A DNA stretch of 60,266 nt from Leptolyngbyaceae cyanobacterium RU_5_1 (GTDB lineage: Bacteria > Cyanobacteriota > Cyanobacteriia > Leptolyngbyales > Leptolyngbyaceae): contig JAAUSG010000005.1 in the NCBI GenBank assembly GCA_012034055.1, positions 1 to 60,266 on the forward strand, written 5' to 3'. The number at the start of each line of letters is the position of its first letter. Position 1 is the first letter of the stretch. Below the pieces are notes generated by a model that ran no database searches, had not been told where the DNA came from, and saw only the letters and a list, made by a program, of their open reading frames with translations. Both the position numbers and the translations under genes were made by a program. This document shows positions 36,184 through 48,822 of this stretch, in pieces.

Positions 36184-39100
36184 TTATTCGTCGTCGTCCT
36201 CGAAATCATCGCCATTGTCGTCGTTAACGGTAGCATCACTAATGAACTCGTCGTCACCATCAGGCAAAATAGCTGAGAATTCAGTCTTGCTGCTGCCCAT
36301 ACCATAGTCAAAGCCATAGGTTGGACGGTCTTCGAGAGTACTATCTAACCCGTAGCTGCGAGCGGTGCGATCGTCCAGGACGACATCTCGAAGATCAGAA
36401 TCCTCATCAAAGACGCTCATGCCTTCATAGGATAGATCTACATCCGGACTACCCACCTCTTCGTAGGCATTGAAGCCTGTACCTGCGGGAATCAGGCGTC
36501 CAATAATGACGTTTTCCTTCAAACCTCGCAGCCAGTCAGATTTGCCTTCGATCGCCGCCTCCGTCAGCACCCGTGTCGTTTCCTGGAAGCTCGCTGCAGA
36601 GATGAAGCTGTCTGTATTCAGAGAGGCTTTTGTAATTCCCAGCAGAACGGGAGTATATTCCGCAGGAGCACCCCCCGTGATCGACATCGCCTCGTTCACC
36701 TGCTCCACCTGATACAGTTCAACCAACTCACCCGGCAGCATGGTAGTATCACCGCCATCATCGATACGGGCTTTAGAGGTCATCTGACGCACTACCACCT
36801 CGATGTGCTTGTCAGAAATATCAATGCCCTGCGATTGGTATACAGACTGAACTTCGTTGACCAGGAACATCTGCACTTCTCGCAGGCTTTGGAGCGCTGA
36901 ATCATGAACACCAAAGGTTTCTCGACTGGCTTTGAAGAGAACTTCGAGCAGCTCATGAGGATTGGCTGGACCATCCGTTAAGCGCTCCCCGGCACTAACG
37001 GGTTGACCATCGGAGATAATGGCGTTTTGTCCGGGGCTGATCTGATACTCGCGCAGGTTTCCATCTGCTTCCACAACCTTCACTTCAACAGAATCGTCTT
37101 CAGCGTAAGACACCTGAGCGGTACCGGCTCGTTCAGCCAGGACACAGGCTTCCCTGGGCTTACGCGCTTCTAGCAGCTCTTCAATCCGGGGTAGACCCTG
37201 GATAATATCACCCGTCTTGGCACGCTCGAAGACCAGCAGTACCAGGTTGTCACCCCGCTGCACCAGGTCACCATCGTCAATGTGCAGCACAGCTCCGGGA
37301 GAGACTCGATAGGGACGAGCAAGTCGCAATGTCACTTGAGAGTCATTGATATGCACAACCTGACCGGATTCCTTCAAGGTGATGCCTTGAGCCAGTTGAG
37401 ACCCTGCAACCACCAGGTCACCCACCTTAACCTTGGGAGCATTTCCTTGAGTGTCGATCGTGATCAGGTCAGCCCCGCGCATCACTAGAATCCGACGAAT
37501 GGCCTCCGCCCCTTCATGAATCCCGCGCACTTCCCCATCCTCTTTACAAAGAATCTCAGTTCGAGCGACAACAGCCCCTGGTGCAATTTGATCGCCATCC
37601 TTCACCAAAACGCGGGTCAGGGTGCTGCCCTGTGTCGGATCGGCGGCAATATCGCGACGAATCACCAGTGATTCCAGAATCACCAGTTGCAAGCGCAGGG
37701 TTTCTGGGTCGTTTTCATCCGGTACGAGTTCAATGTCAGCCGCTAGCTGAGGAGCGTCCTGGTCAATTTCCAGAACCAGTTGAATTTTAAGCAGCTCCAG
37801 CCCTTCAACCGATTTGACACGCTCTCCGTCTTTGTAAGGCATGCGCTGAACTGCTCTCAGACGAATGGAGCGCCCAGAATCTTCATTGGTTGATTCCTGG
37901 CTGGGCACAGAAGGTTCATCCGGAACTGTAAACTCAGTAACTGGACGGAGTAGAAGGGCTGGACCTTCAGGACTCTCGACGTACTCGACATAACGCAGCT
38001 CGTCAACGGTCAATCCTGGCATGACTTCCTGTCCAGGGTTTGCCAAGATACTCTCTTGAGTGATGATGTCGTCTGGGTTATCGACCATATGTAAGTCACC
38101 GGGCTTAATCACGATCTCGCGCAGGATATCGTTTTTCTGGGTGACTTCGACGACCCCACTGCTCTGGCAGAAGATATCTTTAACGACTTCTGTTCCGGCT
38201 TCAACGTACTGACCATCTTCAACCATCAACAAGGAGATGTCTTTGTTGACTTCGTGGGCTTCTTCAGGAATCCAAAGCAAAGTTCCGCCTTTGACGACCT
38301 CATACCCTTGCTTGGCTTTACCCCGCTTGGCCACTTCTACGCCGGAATACTTAATAATGCCACCGGTCTGTGTACGGTAGCGATCGTCAATTAACTCCGC
38401 GACGACCTGGTTGTTGGTGACTTTGGTGCCTGGCGTTGCTTTGAGGGAGAAGACCTGATTGTGGTTGGTTTCAATTAGATAGTGATCCCGACCTTGATAG
38501 CTCTCTGCTCGAACTTGTGCTTGATCAAGCAAGACGGAGGCGGTAATAATTTCAACCTCTCTGCCACCCTTGCCTTCAGTTTCTTGGGGTAAGCGAACCG
38601 TTCCACCGTGCTCAGTGATCAATTTGGTTTCAGCCAGGAAGCCGTTTGCTTCGATGCGATCGCCATTTTTAACGACTGGCTCAGCCGCGGGGGGCAGGTT
38701 GTAAACTTCACCGGATAACACCCACAGCAATCCGCCCCGTTGAGCAATCCGAGTGGTGTTGCCCTGACGGTCTTTCTTCTCTTCAGGGAGCAGATCGGCG
38801 AAGCGAACCTCACCGGCAATATCAGAGGAAACGTCTTTCGCGGCTTTTTCAGTAGTCTTACGAGAGCGCCCTGTGATTGGTACTTCTGCCAGAATTTGCC
38901 CAGCCTTCACCTTCTGTCCATCGCGTGCTAGCAGGGTTGCACCCTGAGCGACCGAGAAGGTTTGTTGTTGTCCGTCTGCACCTTCTAGTGTGATTTTGGA
39001 ATTTGCATCCACAGACTCGACAGATAACGCCTCCTCACCGTGGCGAGTTCGCAGGGGACGAGTGCGCAGTCGCTTCGGGAAGCGGAGAGTGCCTTCAAAA

Positions 39101-40176
39101 TTGGCTCGTTCTTGACGAGCCATTTCACCCGTGAACACCCCACCGGTGTGAAAGGTGCGCATTGTCAACTGGGTTCCAGGTTCCCCAATCGACTGAGCCG
39201 CAATGATGCCAACTGCTTCGCCAATATCCACCATGTGCGCGTGGGCAAGACTCCAGCCATAACAGGACTGGCAGACCGAGCGGGTTGCCTCGCAGGTGAG
39301 GGGCGATCGCACAAATACCTCGTCTACTCCGGAACTTGCAATCTTTTCAGCCAGCTCATCCGAAATGGATTCGTTACGAGCCACTACCACTTCACCTGTT
39401 TCGGGATGAATAACGTCCCGTCCAATCACTCGACCGAGCAGGCGGTTTTTCAGCGGGATCAGGACGCGATCGCCATCCCGCATACTGCTGACCGCAATGC
39501 CCCGTTGAGTGCCACAGTCCACTTCTCGAATGATCACATCCTGCGACACGTCTACCAGACGACGAGTCAGGTAACCAGAGTCTGCCGTCCGCAGCGCCGT
39601 ATCAACCAATCCCTTCCGAGCGCCGTAGGACGAAATGATGTACTCTGTAACCGTCAATCCCTCGCGGAAATTGGTCTTAATCGGCAGGTCAATAATTTCA
39701 CCTTGTGGGTTGGCCATCAGTCCCCGCATCCCCACCAACTGGCGCACCTGGGAAATATTCCCCCGCGCCCCAGAGAACGCCATCATGTAAACGGAGTTGA
39801 GTGGGTTATTGTTCTTGAAGTTACGCACAACTTCATCCTTCAACTCCTCATTCGTTCCATTCCAGGTATCAATCACCTTTTGGAACCGCTCAACTTCGGT
39901 GATTTCGCCCCGAATATAGCGCTCTTCCGTCTCCCGGATGGTCTCCTCAGCGGCTTCTAACAACTGCCGCTTGGTTGGAGGGATTTGCAAATCGTCTACG
40001 CTAATCGAAACGCCCGCACGGGTCGCAAATTTGAACCCCAAGTCTTTCAGCTTGTCTGCCATTTGAGCAGTCCGGGCAGTGCCATGATTCGTAAACGACC
40101 AGGCGATCGTCTTGGTCAACTGCTTCTTGTTGATCACCTGATTGCGAAAAATTGGTTTGTTGCTACGCTCTGCCAT
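36184..40176 (-). CDS. rpoC2: DNA-directed RNA polymerase subunit beta-prime, C-terminal part
   Basis: 1330 residues, the cyanobacterial and plastid-type split subunit. Conserved parts include [19 protein letters not shown], then [18 protein letters not shown] and [20 protein letters not shown] of the trigger-loop region, and the large lineage-specific insertion of repeated sandwich-barrel hybrid motifs in the middle. The end is very acidic ([12 protein letters not shown]). Last gene of the rpo operon. A 97-base spacer of dispersed repeats separates it from rpoC1. No interruptions are seen. Confidence 0.98.
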   Translation of the reverse strand: MAERSNKPIFRNQVINKKQLTKTIAWSFTNHGTARTAQMADKLKDLGFKFATRAGVSISVDDLQIPPTKRQLLEAAEETIRETEERYIRGEITEVERFQKVIDTWNGTNEELKDEVVRNFKNNNPLNSVYMMAFSGARGNISQVRQLVGMRGLMANPQGEIIDLPIKTNFREGLTVTEYIISSYGARKGLVDTALRTADSGYLTRRLVDVSQDVIIREVDCGTQRGIAVSSMRDGDRVLIPLKNRLLGRVIGRDVIHPETGEVVVARNESISDELAEKIASSGVDEVFVRSPLTCEATRSVCQSCYGWSLAHAHMVDIGEAVGIIAAQSIGEPGTQLTMRTFHTGGVFTGEMARQERANFEGTLRFPKRLRTRPLRTRHGEEALSVESVDANSKITLEGADGQQQTFSVAQGATLLARDGQKVKAGQILAEVPITGRSRKTTEKAAKDVSSDIAGEVRFADLLPEEKKDRQGNTTRIAQRGGLLWVLSGEVYNLPPAAEPVVKNGDRIEANGFLAETKLITEHGGTVRLPQETEGKGGREVEIITASVLLDQAQVRAESYQGRDHYLIETNHNQVFSLKATPGTKVTNNQVVAELIDDRYRTQTGGIIKYSGVEVAKRGKAKQGYEVVKGGTLLWIPEEAHEVNKDISLLMVEDGQYVEAGTEVVKDIFCQSSGVVEVTQKNDILREIVIKPGDLHMVDNPDDIITQESILANPGQEVMPGLTVDELRYVEYVESPEGPALLLRPVTEFTVPDEPSVPSQESTNEDSGRSIRLRAVQRMPYKDGERVKSVEGLELLKIQLVLEIDQDAPQLAADIELVPDENDPETLRLQLVILESLVIRRDIAADPTQGSTLTRVLVKDGDQIAPGAVVARTEILCKEDGEVRGIHEGAEAIRRILVMRGADLITIDTQGNAPKVKVGDLVVAGSQLAQGITLKESGQVVHINDSQVTLRLARPYRVSPGAVLHIDDGDLVQRGDNLVLLVFERAKTGDIIQGLPRIEELLEARKPREACVLAERAGTAQVSYAEDDSVEVKVVEADGNLREYQISPGQNAIISDGQPVSAGERLTDGPANPHELLEVLFKASRETFGVHDSALQSLREVQMFLVNEVQSVYQSQGIDISDKHIEVVVRQMTSKARIDDGGDTTMLPGELVELYQVEQVNEAMSITGGAPAEYTPVLLGITKASLNTDSFISAASFQETTRVLTEAAIEGKSDWLRGLKENVIIGRLIPAGTGFNAYEEVGSPDVDLSYEGMSVFDEDSDLRDVVLDDRTARSYGLDSTLEDRPTYGFDYGMGSSKTEFSAILPDGDDEFISDATVNDDNGDDFEDDDE

Positions 40177-40199
40177 TGTTCAACCCCGCCTTTCCCGTG

Positions 40200-40266
40200 A
40201 ATGGATTTTAGATTGAAGATTGCGGATTTTAGATTGATAGTTGAGAATCTAAACTCTAAAATCTCA
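40200..40266. repeat. GATTTTAGATTG-type repeats between rpoC1 and rpoC2
   Basis: Tandem GATTTTAGATTGAAGATTGC units followed by AATCTAAACTCTAAAATCTC give imperfect inverted arms. They fill nearly the whole spacer of this essential operon. Confidence 0.7.
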
Positions 40267-40273
40267 AATCGCC

Positions 40274-42148
40274 CTAGCCTGCTAGAGCATCTTGAATGGT
40301 TTTGTTGTAGATGATTCGTCCCGGTGTGGTGCGAATGTATTGGGAAATCAAATTACCCTCTGCATCGTGCCGAACCCGACGGAATTTGTAGACCCTGGTC
40401 ACAACTCCATCCGGTGAAGTCTGCTCATCCAGGACATCCTCATCCCGTTCTTCGGTTTCCATCTCCCCGTCAAAACGAACCCAAACGTAGGTATGGAGAT
40501 CAACTTGTTCCTGCTCGTAAGCCGTAATGGCATCGTCTAAATTCGCGAAGTAGCGATCGATTCCCTTTTGAGCCGCTGTATTCTCAGCGGTTAGATAGTA
40601 ACAGCCCAGTACCATATCCTGGCTCGGTGTAATGATTGGACGACCGGTTGCCGGAGACAGAATATTGTTCGAGGCCAGCATCAATAGCCGCGCTTCGGCC
40701 TGGGCTTCAAGCGACAGCGGCACATGAACCGCCATTTGGTCACCATCAAAGTCAGCATTAAACGCCGGACAGACGAGCGGATGAAGCTGAATCGCACGGC
40801 CTTCAACCAGGATTGGCTCAAATGCTTGAATTCCAAGGCGGTGCAATGTGGGTGCGCGGTTCAGCATGACTGGGTGCCCTTCAATCACCTCTTCCAGTAC
40901 ATCCCAGACAATTGAATCGTTGCGCTGAATCAGCTTCTTCGCCGCCTTGATGTTATTCACCAACCCTTGACGAATCAGGCGATGGATGACAAACGGCTGG
41001 AACAGCTCGATCGCCATCTCTCTCGGCAGTCCACACTGATGAATTTGCAGCTTTGGACCGACCACAATCACGGAACGACCCGAGTAGTCCACCCGTTTAC
41101 CCAGCAGGTTTTGACGGAAACGCCCCTGTTTACCTTCAATAATGTCAGAGAGCGACTTCAGCGGTCGGTTATTCGCACCCACCACCGTGCGTCCGCGACG
41201 ACCATTGTCAATCAAGGCATCCACCGCTTCCTGCAGCATCCGCTTCTCATTCCGGACGATAATTTCAGGAGCCAAAATCTCTTGTAAGCGAGCCAGGCGG
41301 TTATTGCGATTGATCACGCGACGATACAAGTCATTCAAGTCAGAGGTTGCGAACCGTCCGCCGTCTAACTGCACCATCGGTCGCAGATCAGGCGGAATCA
41401 CCGGAATGACGGTCAGCACCATCCACTCTGGCTGAGACCCCGTTGCTACAAAGTTGTCAATCACCCGTAAGCGTTTGATCAACTTTGCCCGTTTCTGTCC
41501 CTTGGAGGTGGCAATTTCCTCGCGGAGTTTTTCGGCTTCCTCTTCCAAATTAATGTCTTGCAGTAAACGCTGAAGGGCTTCAGCGCCAATCCCAACCTCA
41601 ACACCGGTCAGCTGAGAATCTTCGCTGTAAAGCTGATCTTCAATCTCAATCCACTGATCTTCAGTTAGCAACTGCTTGTAGGTCAGATTTTCAGCATTGC
41701 CTGGATTCAACACGACATAGGCATTAAAGTAGACAATTTGCTCGACATCCCGCAGCGGCATGTCGAGCAGGATGGCCATGTAGCTGGGAATGCCCTTCAA
41801 GTACCAGACATGGGCGACGGGAGCCGCGAGCTTGATGTAGCCCATCCGGTGACGACGCACGCGAGACTCCGTCACCTCAACGCCACAGCGTTCGCAAACA
41901 ATTCCCCGATGGCGGACTCGCTTGTACTTACCGCAGTGACACTCCCAATCTTTCGCTGGGCCAAAGATGCGCTCACAGAACAAACCGTCCATCTCTGGCT
42001 TCAGCGTCCGATAGTTGATGGTCTCCGGCTTCGTCACTTCACCAACCGCCTGACCGTTTGGTAACGTGCGCTCACCCCACTGCCGGATCCGCTCTGGAGA
42101 TGCCAGACCAATTTTCACATAGTCAAACCGCTGCTCTAGCTTCGGCAT
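40274..42148 (-). CDS. rpoC1: DNA-directed RNA polymerase subunit gamma
   Basis: 624 residues. The catalytic [14 protein letters not shown] motif is intact and the N-terminal zinc-binding cysteines are in [36 protein letters not shown] is also present. This is the N-terminal part of beta-prime in cyanobacteria. Middle gene of the rpo operon. Confidence 0.98.
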   Translation of the reverse strand: MPKLEQRFDYVKIGLASPERIRQWGERTLPNGQAVGEVTKPETINYRTLKPEMDGLFCERIFGPAKDWECHCGKYKRVRHRGIVCERCGVEVTESRVRRHRMGYIKLAAPVAHVWYLKGIPSYMAILLDMPLRDVEQIVYFNAYVVLNPGNAENLTYKQLLTEDQWIEIEDQLYSEDSQLTGVEVGIGAEALQRLLQDINLEEEAEKLREEIATSKGQKRAKLIKRLRVIDNFVATGSQPEWMVLTVIPVIPPDLRPMVQLDGGRFATSDLNDLYRRVINRNNRLARLQEILAPEIIVRNEKRMLQEAVDALIDNGRRGRTVVGANNRPLKSLSDIIEGKQGRFRQNLLGKRVDYSGRSVIVVGPKLQIHQCGLPREMAIELFQPFVIHRLIRQGLVNNIKAAKKLIQRNDSIVWDVLEEVIEGHPVMLNRAPTLHRLGIQAFEPILVEGRAIQLHPLVCPAFNADFDGDQMAVHVPLSLEAQAEARLLMLASNNILSPATGRPIITPSQDMVLGCYYLTAENTAAQKGIDRYFANLDDAITAYEQEQVDLHTYVWVRFDGEMETEERDEDVLDEQTSPDGVVTRVYKFRRVRHDAEGNLISQYIRTTPGRIIYNKTIQDALAG

Positions 42149-42182
42149 CGTGTTTAGTTCCTTATCAAATTGTGGCTACAAG

Positions 42183-42238
42183 GTCTTGAGAGGCTAGGGG
42201 CTAGAGGACAGAGCTTGATCCCTAGTCCCTAGTCCCTA
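42183..42238. repeat. CTAGGGGCTAGAGG / CCCTAGTCCCTAG repeats between rpoB and rpoC1
   Basis: Short tandem units on the left (GGCTAGGGGCTAGAGG) and their complements (CCCTAGTCCCTAGTCCCTAC) on the right form an imperfect stem. The repeat reaches the rpoB stop codon at 42236-42238. Confidence 0.65.
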
Positions 42239-45200
42239 CTCTTCTGCCTCATCCATTTCGTCTCGGGAAATAGATTCGTAAGTTGGTCGAGAGGGAGCTC
42301 GACGGTTACTGACATCTGCCATTAAGTCTACTTCTGTGTCGCGGCTAGTCCCGTCTTCCCGTGTGTCTAGTTTGTGGACGGCAACATCCAGACACAGAGA
42401 TTGAAGTTCGCGCATCAGCACCTTGAATGACTCTGGTGTACCCGGACGGGGGATCGCCTTACCTTTAACGATCGCGTTCAGCGCCTCGTTGCGTCCTTGC
42501 ATGTCATCCGACTTGACGGTGAGCAGTTCTTGCAGAGTGTATGCGGCACCAAAGGCTTCTAGCGCCCACACTTCCATCTCACCAAACCGCTGACCACCCT
42601 GCTGCGCTTTACCACCCAGTGGCTGCTGGGTGACGAGCGAGTACGGTCCAGTCGAGCGGGCGTGAATCTTATCATCGACCAGGTGAACTAGCTTCAGCAT
42701 GTAGGCGATGCCGACAGTAATTGGGCGATCGAAGGGTTCACCCGTGCGACCATCAAAGACCTGGATTTTGCCAGAATTTTCTGGATCGAATATCCAGTCC
42801 TCACCCTTGTAATCCGCACTCTCCTGCAGCTTGGCATGGACTGTTTCGCGCGATTTCTCCACACCATGCATTTCATCAAAGGGAATAACTTTGAAGCGCA
42901 TGCCCAAGTTCTCTGCGGCCCAACCCAGCAAGCACTCGTAAACCTGACCCACGTTCATCCGAGACGGCACACCCAGCGGATTCAATACGATATCCACTGG
43001 GCTACCATCCGGTAGATAGGGCATATCTTCGATCGGCAGAATTCGAGAAATGATGCCCTTATTGCCGTGTCGCCCTGCCATCTTGTCGCCAACCTGGATC
43101 TTACGCTTTTGGGCAACATACACCCGGACAACCATGTTTGCTCCGGGAGGCAGCTCATCCCCCTGTTCACGGGTAAAGACGCGCACATCGACGACGCGAC
43201 CTTTCTCACCGTTGGGAACCCGCAACGAATTGTCCCGCACATCTCTGGCTTTCTCACCGAAGATCGCCCGCAAGAGTTTTTCTTCTGGCGGCTGATCAGA
43301 TTCTCCTTTCGGTGTCACCTTACCCACCAGAATGTCGCTTTGTTCCACCCAGGCACCAATTCGGATAATGCCGGTTTCATCCAGTTGCCGCAGAGCATCT
43401 TCCCCAACATTGGGGATTTCACGGGTAATCTCTTCGGGTCCTAGCTTGGTCTGCCGGGCCTCAATCTCATACTTCTCAACGTGGATAGAGGTGTAAACGT
43501 CGTTCGAGACCAGACGTTCACTGATCAGAATGGCGTCCTCGTAGTTGTATCCTTCCCACGGCATGTAGGCCACGACGACGTTTTGACCGAGGGCCAATTC
43601 GCCCTCTTCGGTCGCAGAACCATCGGCAAGCACCTGACCCGCAACGACGCGATCGCCAATAAACACAATCGGACGCTGATTCAAACAAGTATCCTGATTC
43701 GATCGCTGATATTTCTGGAGCAGATACTCAATTTCTCGCCCTTCCGGCGTTCGGACTCGAAGTCGATCTGCCGCTACATAGGTCACCTCACCGTCTGTAC
43801 GACTGATGATCACCATCCCGGAATCTCGGGCCGCCTGAGCCTCCAACCCAGTTCCGACCAAGGGACGCTCTGGGCGTAGAAGTGGGACTGCCTGACGTTG
43901 CATGTTGGAACCCATCAAGGCTCGGTTTGCGTCATCATGCTCCAAGAACGGAATCAGTGAAGTCGCAACCGAAATAATTTGCACTGGAGAAACCGCCACA
44001 TAATCAACTTCATCAGATTTCGCGGTTGTAAACTCCTGACGGTAGCGAATCGGCACCTCGTCGCCCACAATACGACTCTCCGCATCCATCGGCACATCCC
44101 CTGCTGCAACCCGCAAATCGTCTTCCTCGTCAGCCGTCATGTGAACAGGTGGCAAATCTCTCCGAACCCGCCCATTCTCAACTTTGTAGAAAGGGGTCTC
44201 AATAAAGCCGTAGGCATTGACACGAGCATGTGTTGCCAGCGAACCAATCAGTCCAGCGTTTGGACCTTCGGGTGTTTCAATGGGGCAAATCCGTCCATAG
44301 TGAGAGGGATGAATGTCTCGCACCGCAAAGCCTGCTCGTTCTCGTGTTAAACCACCTGGACCTAAAGCGCTCAAGCGACGTTTGTGAGTCAGCTCTGCCA
44401 GCGGATTCGTTTGATCCATGAACTGAGACAACTGGGAAGAGCCAAAGAACTCTTTAATCGCTGCAACCAAGGGTTTGGGGTTCACGAGCGAAGCTGGAGT
44501 GAGAGAATCGGCATCGGATACGGTCATCCGCTCTCGGATAATCCGCTCTAATCGATTAAGACCAACCCGAACCTGGTTTTGCAGCAACTCACCCACTGAT
44601 CGCACCCGACGGTTCCCCAGGTGGTCAATGTCATCAATCGTGCCGATATCGAATTCCAGGTTAATCAGGTAGTCGATCGCGGCCAGAATATCTTGAGGTG
44701 TCAGAACTCTTACTGTGTCAGGCACATTCAAGCGTAGCTTGCGATTCAGCTTATACCGACCAACCTTACCCAAATCGTATCGCTTGGGATCAAAGAAGCG
44801 AGAATCCAATAGCTGCTGCCCCCCTGACACCGTAGGAGGTTCACCGGGACGCAGCTTGCGATACAGCTCCATCAGTGCCTCTTCCTCCCCATACTGCCCT
44901 TCCTTCTCAATGGTTTTCTGGAAGTACTCAGGATGACGCAGCGCATCAAAGATTTCACCATCACTCAGACCCAGCGCCTTCAATAAAACTTGAGCAGACA
45001 GCTTACGGGTCTTGTCGATCCGAACCCATACCAGATCATTTTTGTCGGTTTCAAATTTCAACCAGGCACCCCGGTTGGGAATCAAGCTGGCATTGTAGGT
45101 ACGACGTCCGTTTTGTCAGTTTCCGACTTGTAGTAAACACCAGGACTGCGGACAATCTGGTTTACGATTACCCGCTCAGCCCCGTTAATAATAAATGTTC

Positions 45201-45528
45201 CCCGTTCGGTCATCAGGGGCAAGTCGCCAATGAAAACCTCCTGCTCCTTAATCTCACCAGTTTCCTTGTTAATCAACCGTGTCGGAACATACATCTGAAC
45301 AGCGTAACTGCTGTCACGCCGCTTTGCTTCATCAACGTCGTATTTGGGTCGCTTGAGCTTATAATCTTTGCCTATGAAGTGAAGCTCCAGCTTTCCGGTG
45401 TAGTCAGTAATCGGGGAGAAGCCATCCAGTTCCTCAATTAGCCCCTCTTTAAGAAACCAGCGGAAACTCTCCCGCTGAATTTCAACCAAGTCTGGCAGAG
45501 TGAAGGCGGGTGTGTTGTAGTCTGTCAT
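42236..45528 (-). CDS. rpoB: DNA-directed RNA polymerase subunit beta (frameshifted in this sequence)
   Basis: About 1097 residues from ATG 45528 ([18 protein letters not shown]). Motifs: [40 protein letters not shown] in the rifampicin region, and [20 protein letters not shown] in the catalytic part. The frame is broken at the run 45111-45114; one more A on the coding strand restores [20 protein letters not shown]. Because rpoB is essential and single copy, this break must be a sequencing error. It starts behind a good promoter and heads rpoB-rpoC1-rpoC2, with tatD and rpsT upstream in the usual cyanobacterial order. Confidence 0.97.
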
Positions 45529-45560
45529 GCGTTGTCTTCAGAAGGGTATGCCCAGAGCAA

Positions 45561-45596
45561 GTGTAAAATTGTAAGCGATAAAGTACAAAAAATCAA
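45561..45596 (-). promoter_or_regulatory. Promoter of rpoB
   Basis: On the minus strand, TTGATT (45596-45591) and TACAAT (45573-45568) are spaced by exactly 17 bases. Transcription would start near 45561, giving a leader of about 33 bases. The rest of 45529-46060, a 530-base gap, contains no supportable gene; a 67-codon plus-strand frame there has no homology or ribosome site that I recognise. Confidence 0.65.
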
Positions 45597-46060
45597 CGCT
45601 AGATCCCGATCTCAACTCGGAATCCACGCATTAGTGGGTAGAGTATGATTGGGAAAGCCAAAGATGTGGATTGTCGAACGCCTAAAACATTCTTGAGTCA
45701 TTAGAAATCTCATCTTGCTAACGGTTAACCACTTTGGGATAAAAATTTGCAGGATTATTCATGGTATGGAGATACTATAGGAGCGTTCAGGATGCTCAGA
45801 TGAATGTTGCAATATGTAACGAGCCATAGAACTAATGTGAGCGCCTTAGTTGACCATAAGATTCTGATAAAGGCAAGTCTTTGGCTCACTTTATAAACAC
45901 TTCTATATATTATGACTCAAAGAACCCTAAAATGTGGGGATGGCTAGCAAAAATCTGTTCATCAGTCAATCGACTCTTAACAATAGATTTGGATCTAAGA
46001 AATTGGACGCCTAGAATCACTAGACGGTTGCTCTATCTATACAGCATCTCTCTATGCAGC

Positions 46061-46864
46061 CTATGCAGCTACAGATTGTGGTGAAGGAAGATTAAAAAGT
46101 TGACAAGCATTTTGAGTCGTCTGCATCGCGAGTTCTGCTAACGGAACATTTCGTAACTGTGCAACCTGTTCAGCAACATACCGCACATAGGCGGGTTCGT
46201 TCCGTTTTTCGCCTCGTTTAGGGACTGGAGCCAAAAAGGGGCAGTCTGTTTCAATCAATAGGCGATCGCTCGGTACCATCCGAGCCGAATCCTGGATTTG
46301 AACGGCTTTCTTGAAGGTCACTGTGCCGCTGAAGCTAATGTAAAACCCCAATTCTAGAAACCACGCGGCTTCTTCTGGAGTTCCTCCCCAACAGTGCATC
46401 ACGCCCTTTACTGATCCGTACTCCCGCCAAAAATTCCGCAACAAACCAGCCATCGGAGCAGCGGCATCTCGACAGTGAATAATCACCGGTCGGTCGAGCT
46501 GGTGAGCGATCGCCAATTGCGCCTCAAATGCTTGCATCTGCTGGTCTCGATTGCTTGCCTTGTAAAAATCGAGTCCGGTTTCTCCAATCGCAACAACACG
46601 CGAATCAGATTGGGCTAGCCATGAAATCTCATCTACAGAATTCGCGATCCATGCTTTCTCAACATCCAGGGGATGCAGCCCAACCGCAAAAAAAAGCTCT
46701 GGAAAACGATTTGCCAATTCCTGAATCTGTTTGAACTCTGACGGCTCAACACACGAATGGACAAGACGAACAACGCCCACTTCACGCCAACGCTGTACCA
46801 CAGCGTCTAGATCGGGCTGGAAGGCTTCAAAGTTAATATGAACGTGAGTGTCAACTAACTGCAT
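46061..46864 (-). CDS. tatD: TatD-family metal-dependent hydrolase
   Basis: 267 residues. The metal-binding HVHINFEAF at the start, [43 protein letters not shown] and [20 protein letters not shown] are all conserved in the TatD DNase family. Likely a cytoplasmic 3'-5' exonuclease or quality-control nuclease. Its position between rpsT and rpoB is conserved among cyanobacteria. It ends close to a 530-base gap before rpoB. Confidence 0.93.
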   Translation of the reverse strand: MQLVDTHVHINFEAFQPDLDAVVQRWREVGVVRLVHSCVEPSEFKQIQELANRFPELFFAVGLHPLDVEKAWIANSVDEISWLAQSDSRVVAIGETGLDFYKASNRDQQMQAFEAQLAIAHQLDRPVIIHCRDAAAPMAGLLRNFWREYGSVKGVMHCWGGTPEEAAWFLELGFYISFSGTVTFKKAVQIQDSARMVPSDRLLIETDCPFLAPVPKRGEKRNEPAYVRYVAEQVAQLRNVPLAELAMQTTQNACQLFNLPSPQSVAA

Positions 46865-46966
46865 AGAGGAATATAAGAGTTGGAGTATGGGGAAGGCATG
46901 AGGTGTCAGGAAGTAGGGAGGACACCAAGACCTGACACCTGGAACCTGAAACTTAACACCTCAACC

Positions 46967-47275
46967 TTACGATGCAGCCACTTCTTGAGGAGTTTCAACC
47001 TTCTTGAACGCCTTCATCAAACTAGACTTCTTGCGGGCACCCGTATTAGGGTGTAAAACACCCCGTTTGACCGCTTTGTCAATTTTGCTGTACGCAGATG
47101 CCAGGCTACGCTGAACCTCCTGCATCGACTCAGAGTTTGGATTCGCTGCATAGCTGTCAACGGCTGCAAGACACTTCTTCATAAAGGTCTTGACGGCAGA
47201 CTTGTAACTCTTATTACGAAGCCGATTCCGCTCGGCAACTTGAACACGCTTAATCGCAGATTTGATATTAGCCAC
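46967..47275 (-). CDS. rpsT: 30S ribosomal protein S20
   Basis: 102 residues from GTG 47275 ([20 protein letters not shown] in translation), the family's standard start; a TTG four codons upstream is less likely. The C-terminal part has [19 protein letters not shown]20 binds 16S rRNA early in assembly. The spacer to tatD contains AGGTGTCAGG-type dispersed repeats. Confidence 0.95.
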   Translation of the reverse strand: MANIKSAIKRVQVAERNRLRNKSYKSAVKTFMKKCLAAVDSYAANPNSESMQEVQRSLASAYSKIDKAVKRGVLHPNTGARKKSSLMKAFKKVETPQEVAAS

Positions 47276-47502
47276 AGGAAATTCCAAAAACTCTACTATC
47301 TATATGAAAGCCTATCGGACAAGTGCATTGAATGCCGGATAATTAATATAGCATCTCCGTTAAGAGACAACCCGATCCCCAAGAAATCCAGGTTAAGCTA
47401 GAGTAACGGGAACGGGCGCATCTGATTCTCGCATCGCTCGGAATCCCCCTAAAATCTGTTCCCGATTCGGCAACTCTCTAAAAGATTGGCACTTCAAACT
47501 CC

Positions 47503-48822
47503 ATGCTGCGAATTATTACTCAGAGAGCTGAGGCACGAGCCGAACTGCGACGTATCTGCGACCGCACCCACGATGACCAAATTGCCCATAAAGAGTCAAC
47601 CGTGCGGGAAGTGCTTCAAGCGGTGAAGCGCCAGGGGGATCGAGCAGTCCTGCACTATACTTCAGAATTTGACCATTTAACCCTGAAGCCTGAAGAGCTG
47701 AGAGTCAATGGCTCCGAACTAGATGCTGCCTATCAACAGGTTTCTAAAGAGCTGCTCGACGCGATTCGATTAGCGTGTCGGCAGATTGAAGCCTTCCACC
47801 GTCACCGAGTTCCCAAAAGCTGGGTGCAGTTTGGCGAAGACGAAGTTGTTTTGGGTAAGCGCTACACGCCCGTCGATCGCGCTGGACTTTATATTCCAGG
47901 TGGACAAGCGCCTCTAGCTAGCACTGTTTTAATGAATGCGATTCCGGCAAAAATAGCGGGTGTTCAACGGATCGTGATGCTCACTCCTCCCGGATCTGGA
48001 CCTGAAAAGAAAGGGATTAGTCCAGCCATCCTGGTTGCTGCTCAAGAAGCAGGTGTGGAAGAAATCTACCGTGTCGGTGGGGCACAAGCGATCGCGGCGC
48101 TTGCCTACGGCACCGAAACGATCCCAAAAGTCGATGTGATTACCGGACCTGGCAACATTTACGTGACGTTAGCCAAAAAGCTGGTTTATGGAACGGTTGG
48201 CATCGACTCGTTAGCGGGCCCCTCGGAAGTTCTGATTATTGCCGACAAAACGGCCAACCCTATTCACGTTGCGGCGGACATGTTGGCACAGGCAGAGCAC
48301 GATCAACTTGCATCGGCAATTCTGCTAACTGACGATTCGGTGTTAGCGCGCAAAGTTGTGGATGAAGTGGAACGCCAGCTTATGGATCATCCCCGTCGCG
48401 TCCTGACGGAGAAAGCGATCGCCCACTATGGTTTAGTGGTGGTTGTCGAGTCCGTGGAAGTGGCTGCTGAGTTGTCGAACGAGTTTGCCCCAGAGCACCT
48501 GGAATTAGAAATTGCCGATCCCTGGGGCTTGTTGGACAAAATTCGTCATGCTGGAGCGATCTTTCTGGGTTGCTCCACGCCCGAAGCAGTCGGAGATTAC
48601 CTGGCAGGACCCAATCATACCCTTCCTACCTCTGGCGCTGCCCGCTATGCATCTGCTCTCGGAGTAGAAACTTTCATGAAGCACTCTAGCCTGGTGCAGT
48701 ATTCTCCCGCCGCATTGCAGAAGGTAGCATGGGCGATCGATATTTTGGCAACCGCCGAAGGTCTACCCTCTCATGCAGATTCCGTTCGGTTACGGATTCG
48801 AGGTAGCCAGGAATTGCCGTAG
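47503..48822 (+). CDS. hisD: Histidinol dehydrogenase
   Basis: 439 residues. It catalyses the last two steps of histidine biosynthesis, histidinol to histidine with NAD and zinc. Conserved parts: GLYIPGGQAPLASTVLMNAI, RVGGAQAIAALAYGTETIPK, VDVITGPGNIYVTLAKKLVY, the zinc-ligand region LAQAEHDQLASAILLT, and the C-terminal GPNHTLPTSGAARY. Length is normal. Its last 33 bases overlap the convergent gene at 48790. Confidence 0.97.
   Translation: MLRIITQRAEARAELRRICDRTHDDQIAHKESTVREVLQAVKRQGDRAVLHYTSEFDHLTLKPEELRVNGSELDAAYQQVSKELLDAIRLACRQIEAFHRHRVPKSWVQFGEDEVVLGKRYTPVDRAGLYIPGGQAPLASTVLMNAIPAKIAGVQRIVMLTPPGSGPEKKGISPAILVAAQEAGVEEIYRVGGAQAIAALAYGTETIPKVDVITGPGNIYVTLAKKLVYGTVGIDSLAGPSEVLIIADKTANPIHVAADMLAQAEHDQLASAILLTDDSVLARKVVDEVERQLMDHPRRVLTEKAIAHYGLVVVVESVEVAAELSNEFAPEHLELEIADPWGLLDKIRHAGAIFLGCSTPEAVGDYLAGPNHTLPTSGAARYASALGVETFMKHSSLVQYSPAALQKVAWAIDILATAEGLPSHADSVRLRIRGSQELP

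Noticed and set aside
39040-39960. 306-codon plus-strand frame inside rpoC2
   Set aside because: A shadow of rpoC2 codon bias; composition is His/Arg/Asn-rich and no family is recognised.
45881-46084. 67-codon plus-strand frame between rpoB and tatD
   Set aside because: No ribosome site, no homology, and it overlaps the end of tatD.
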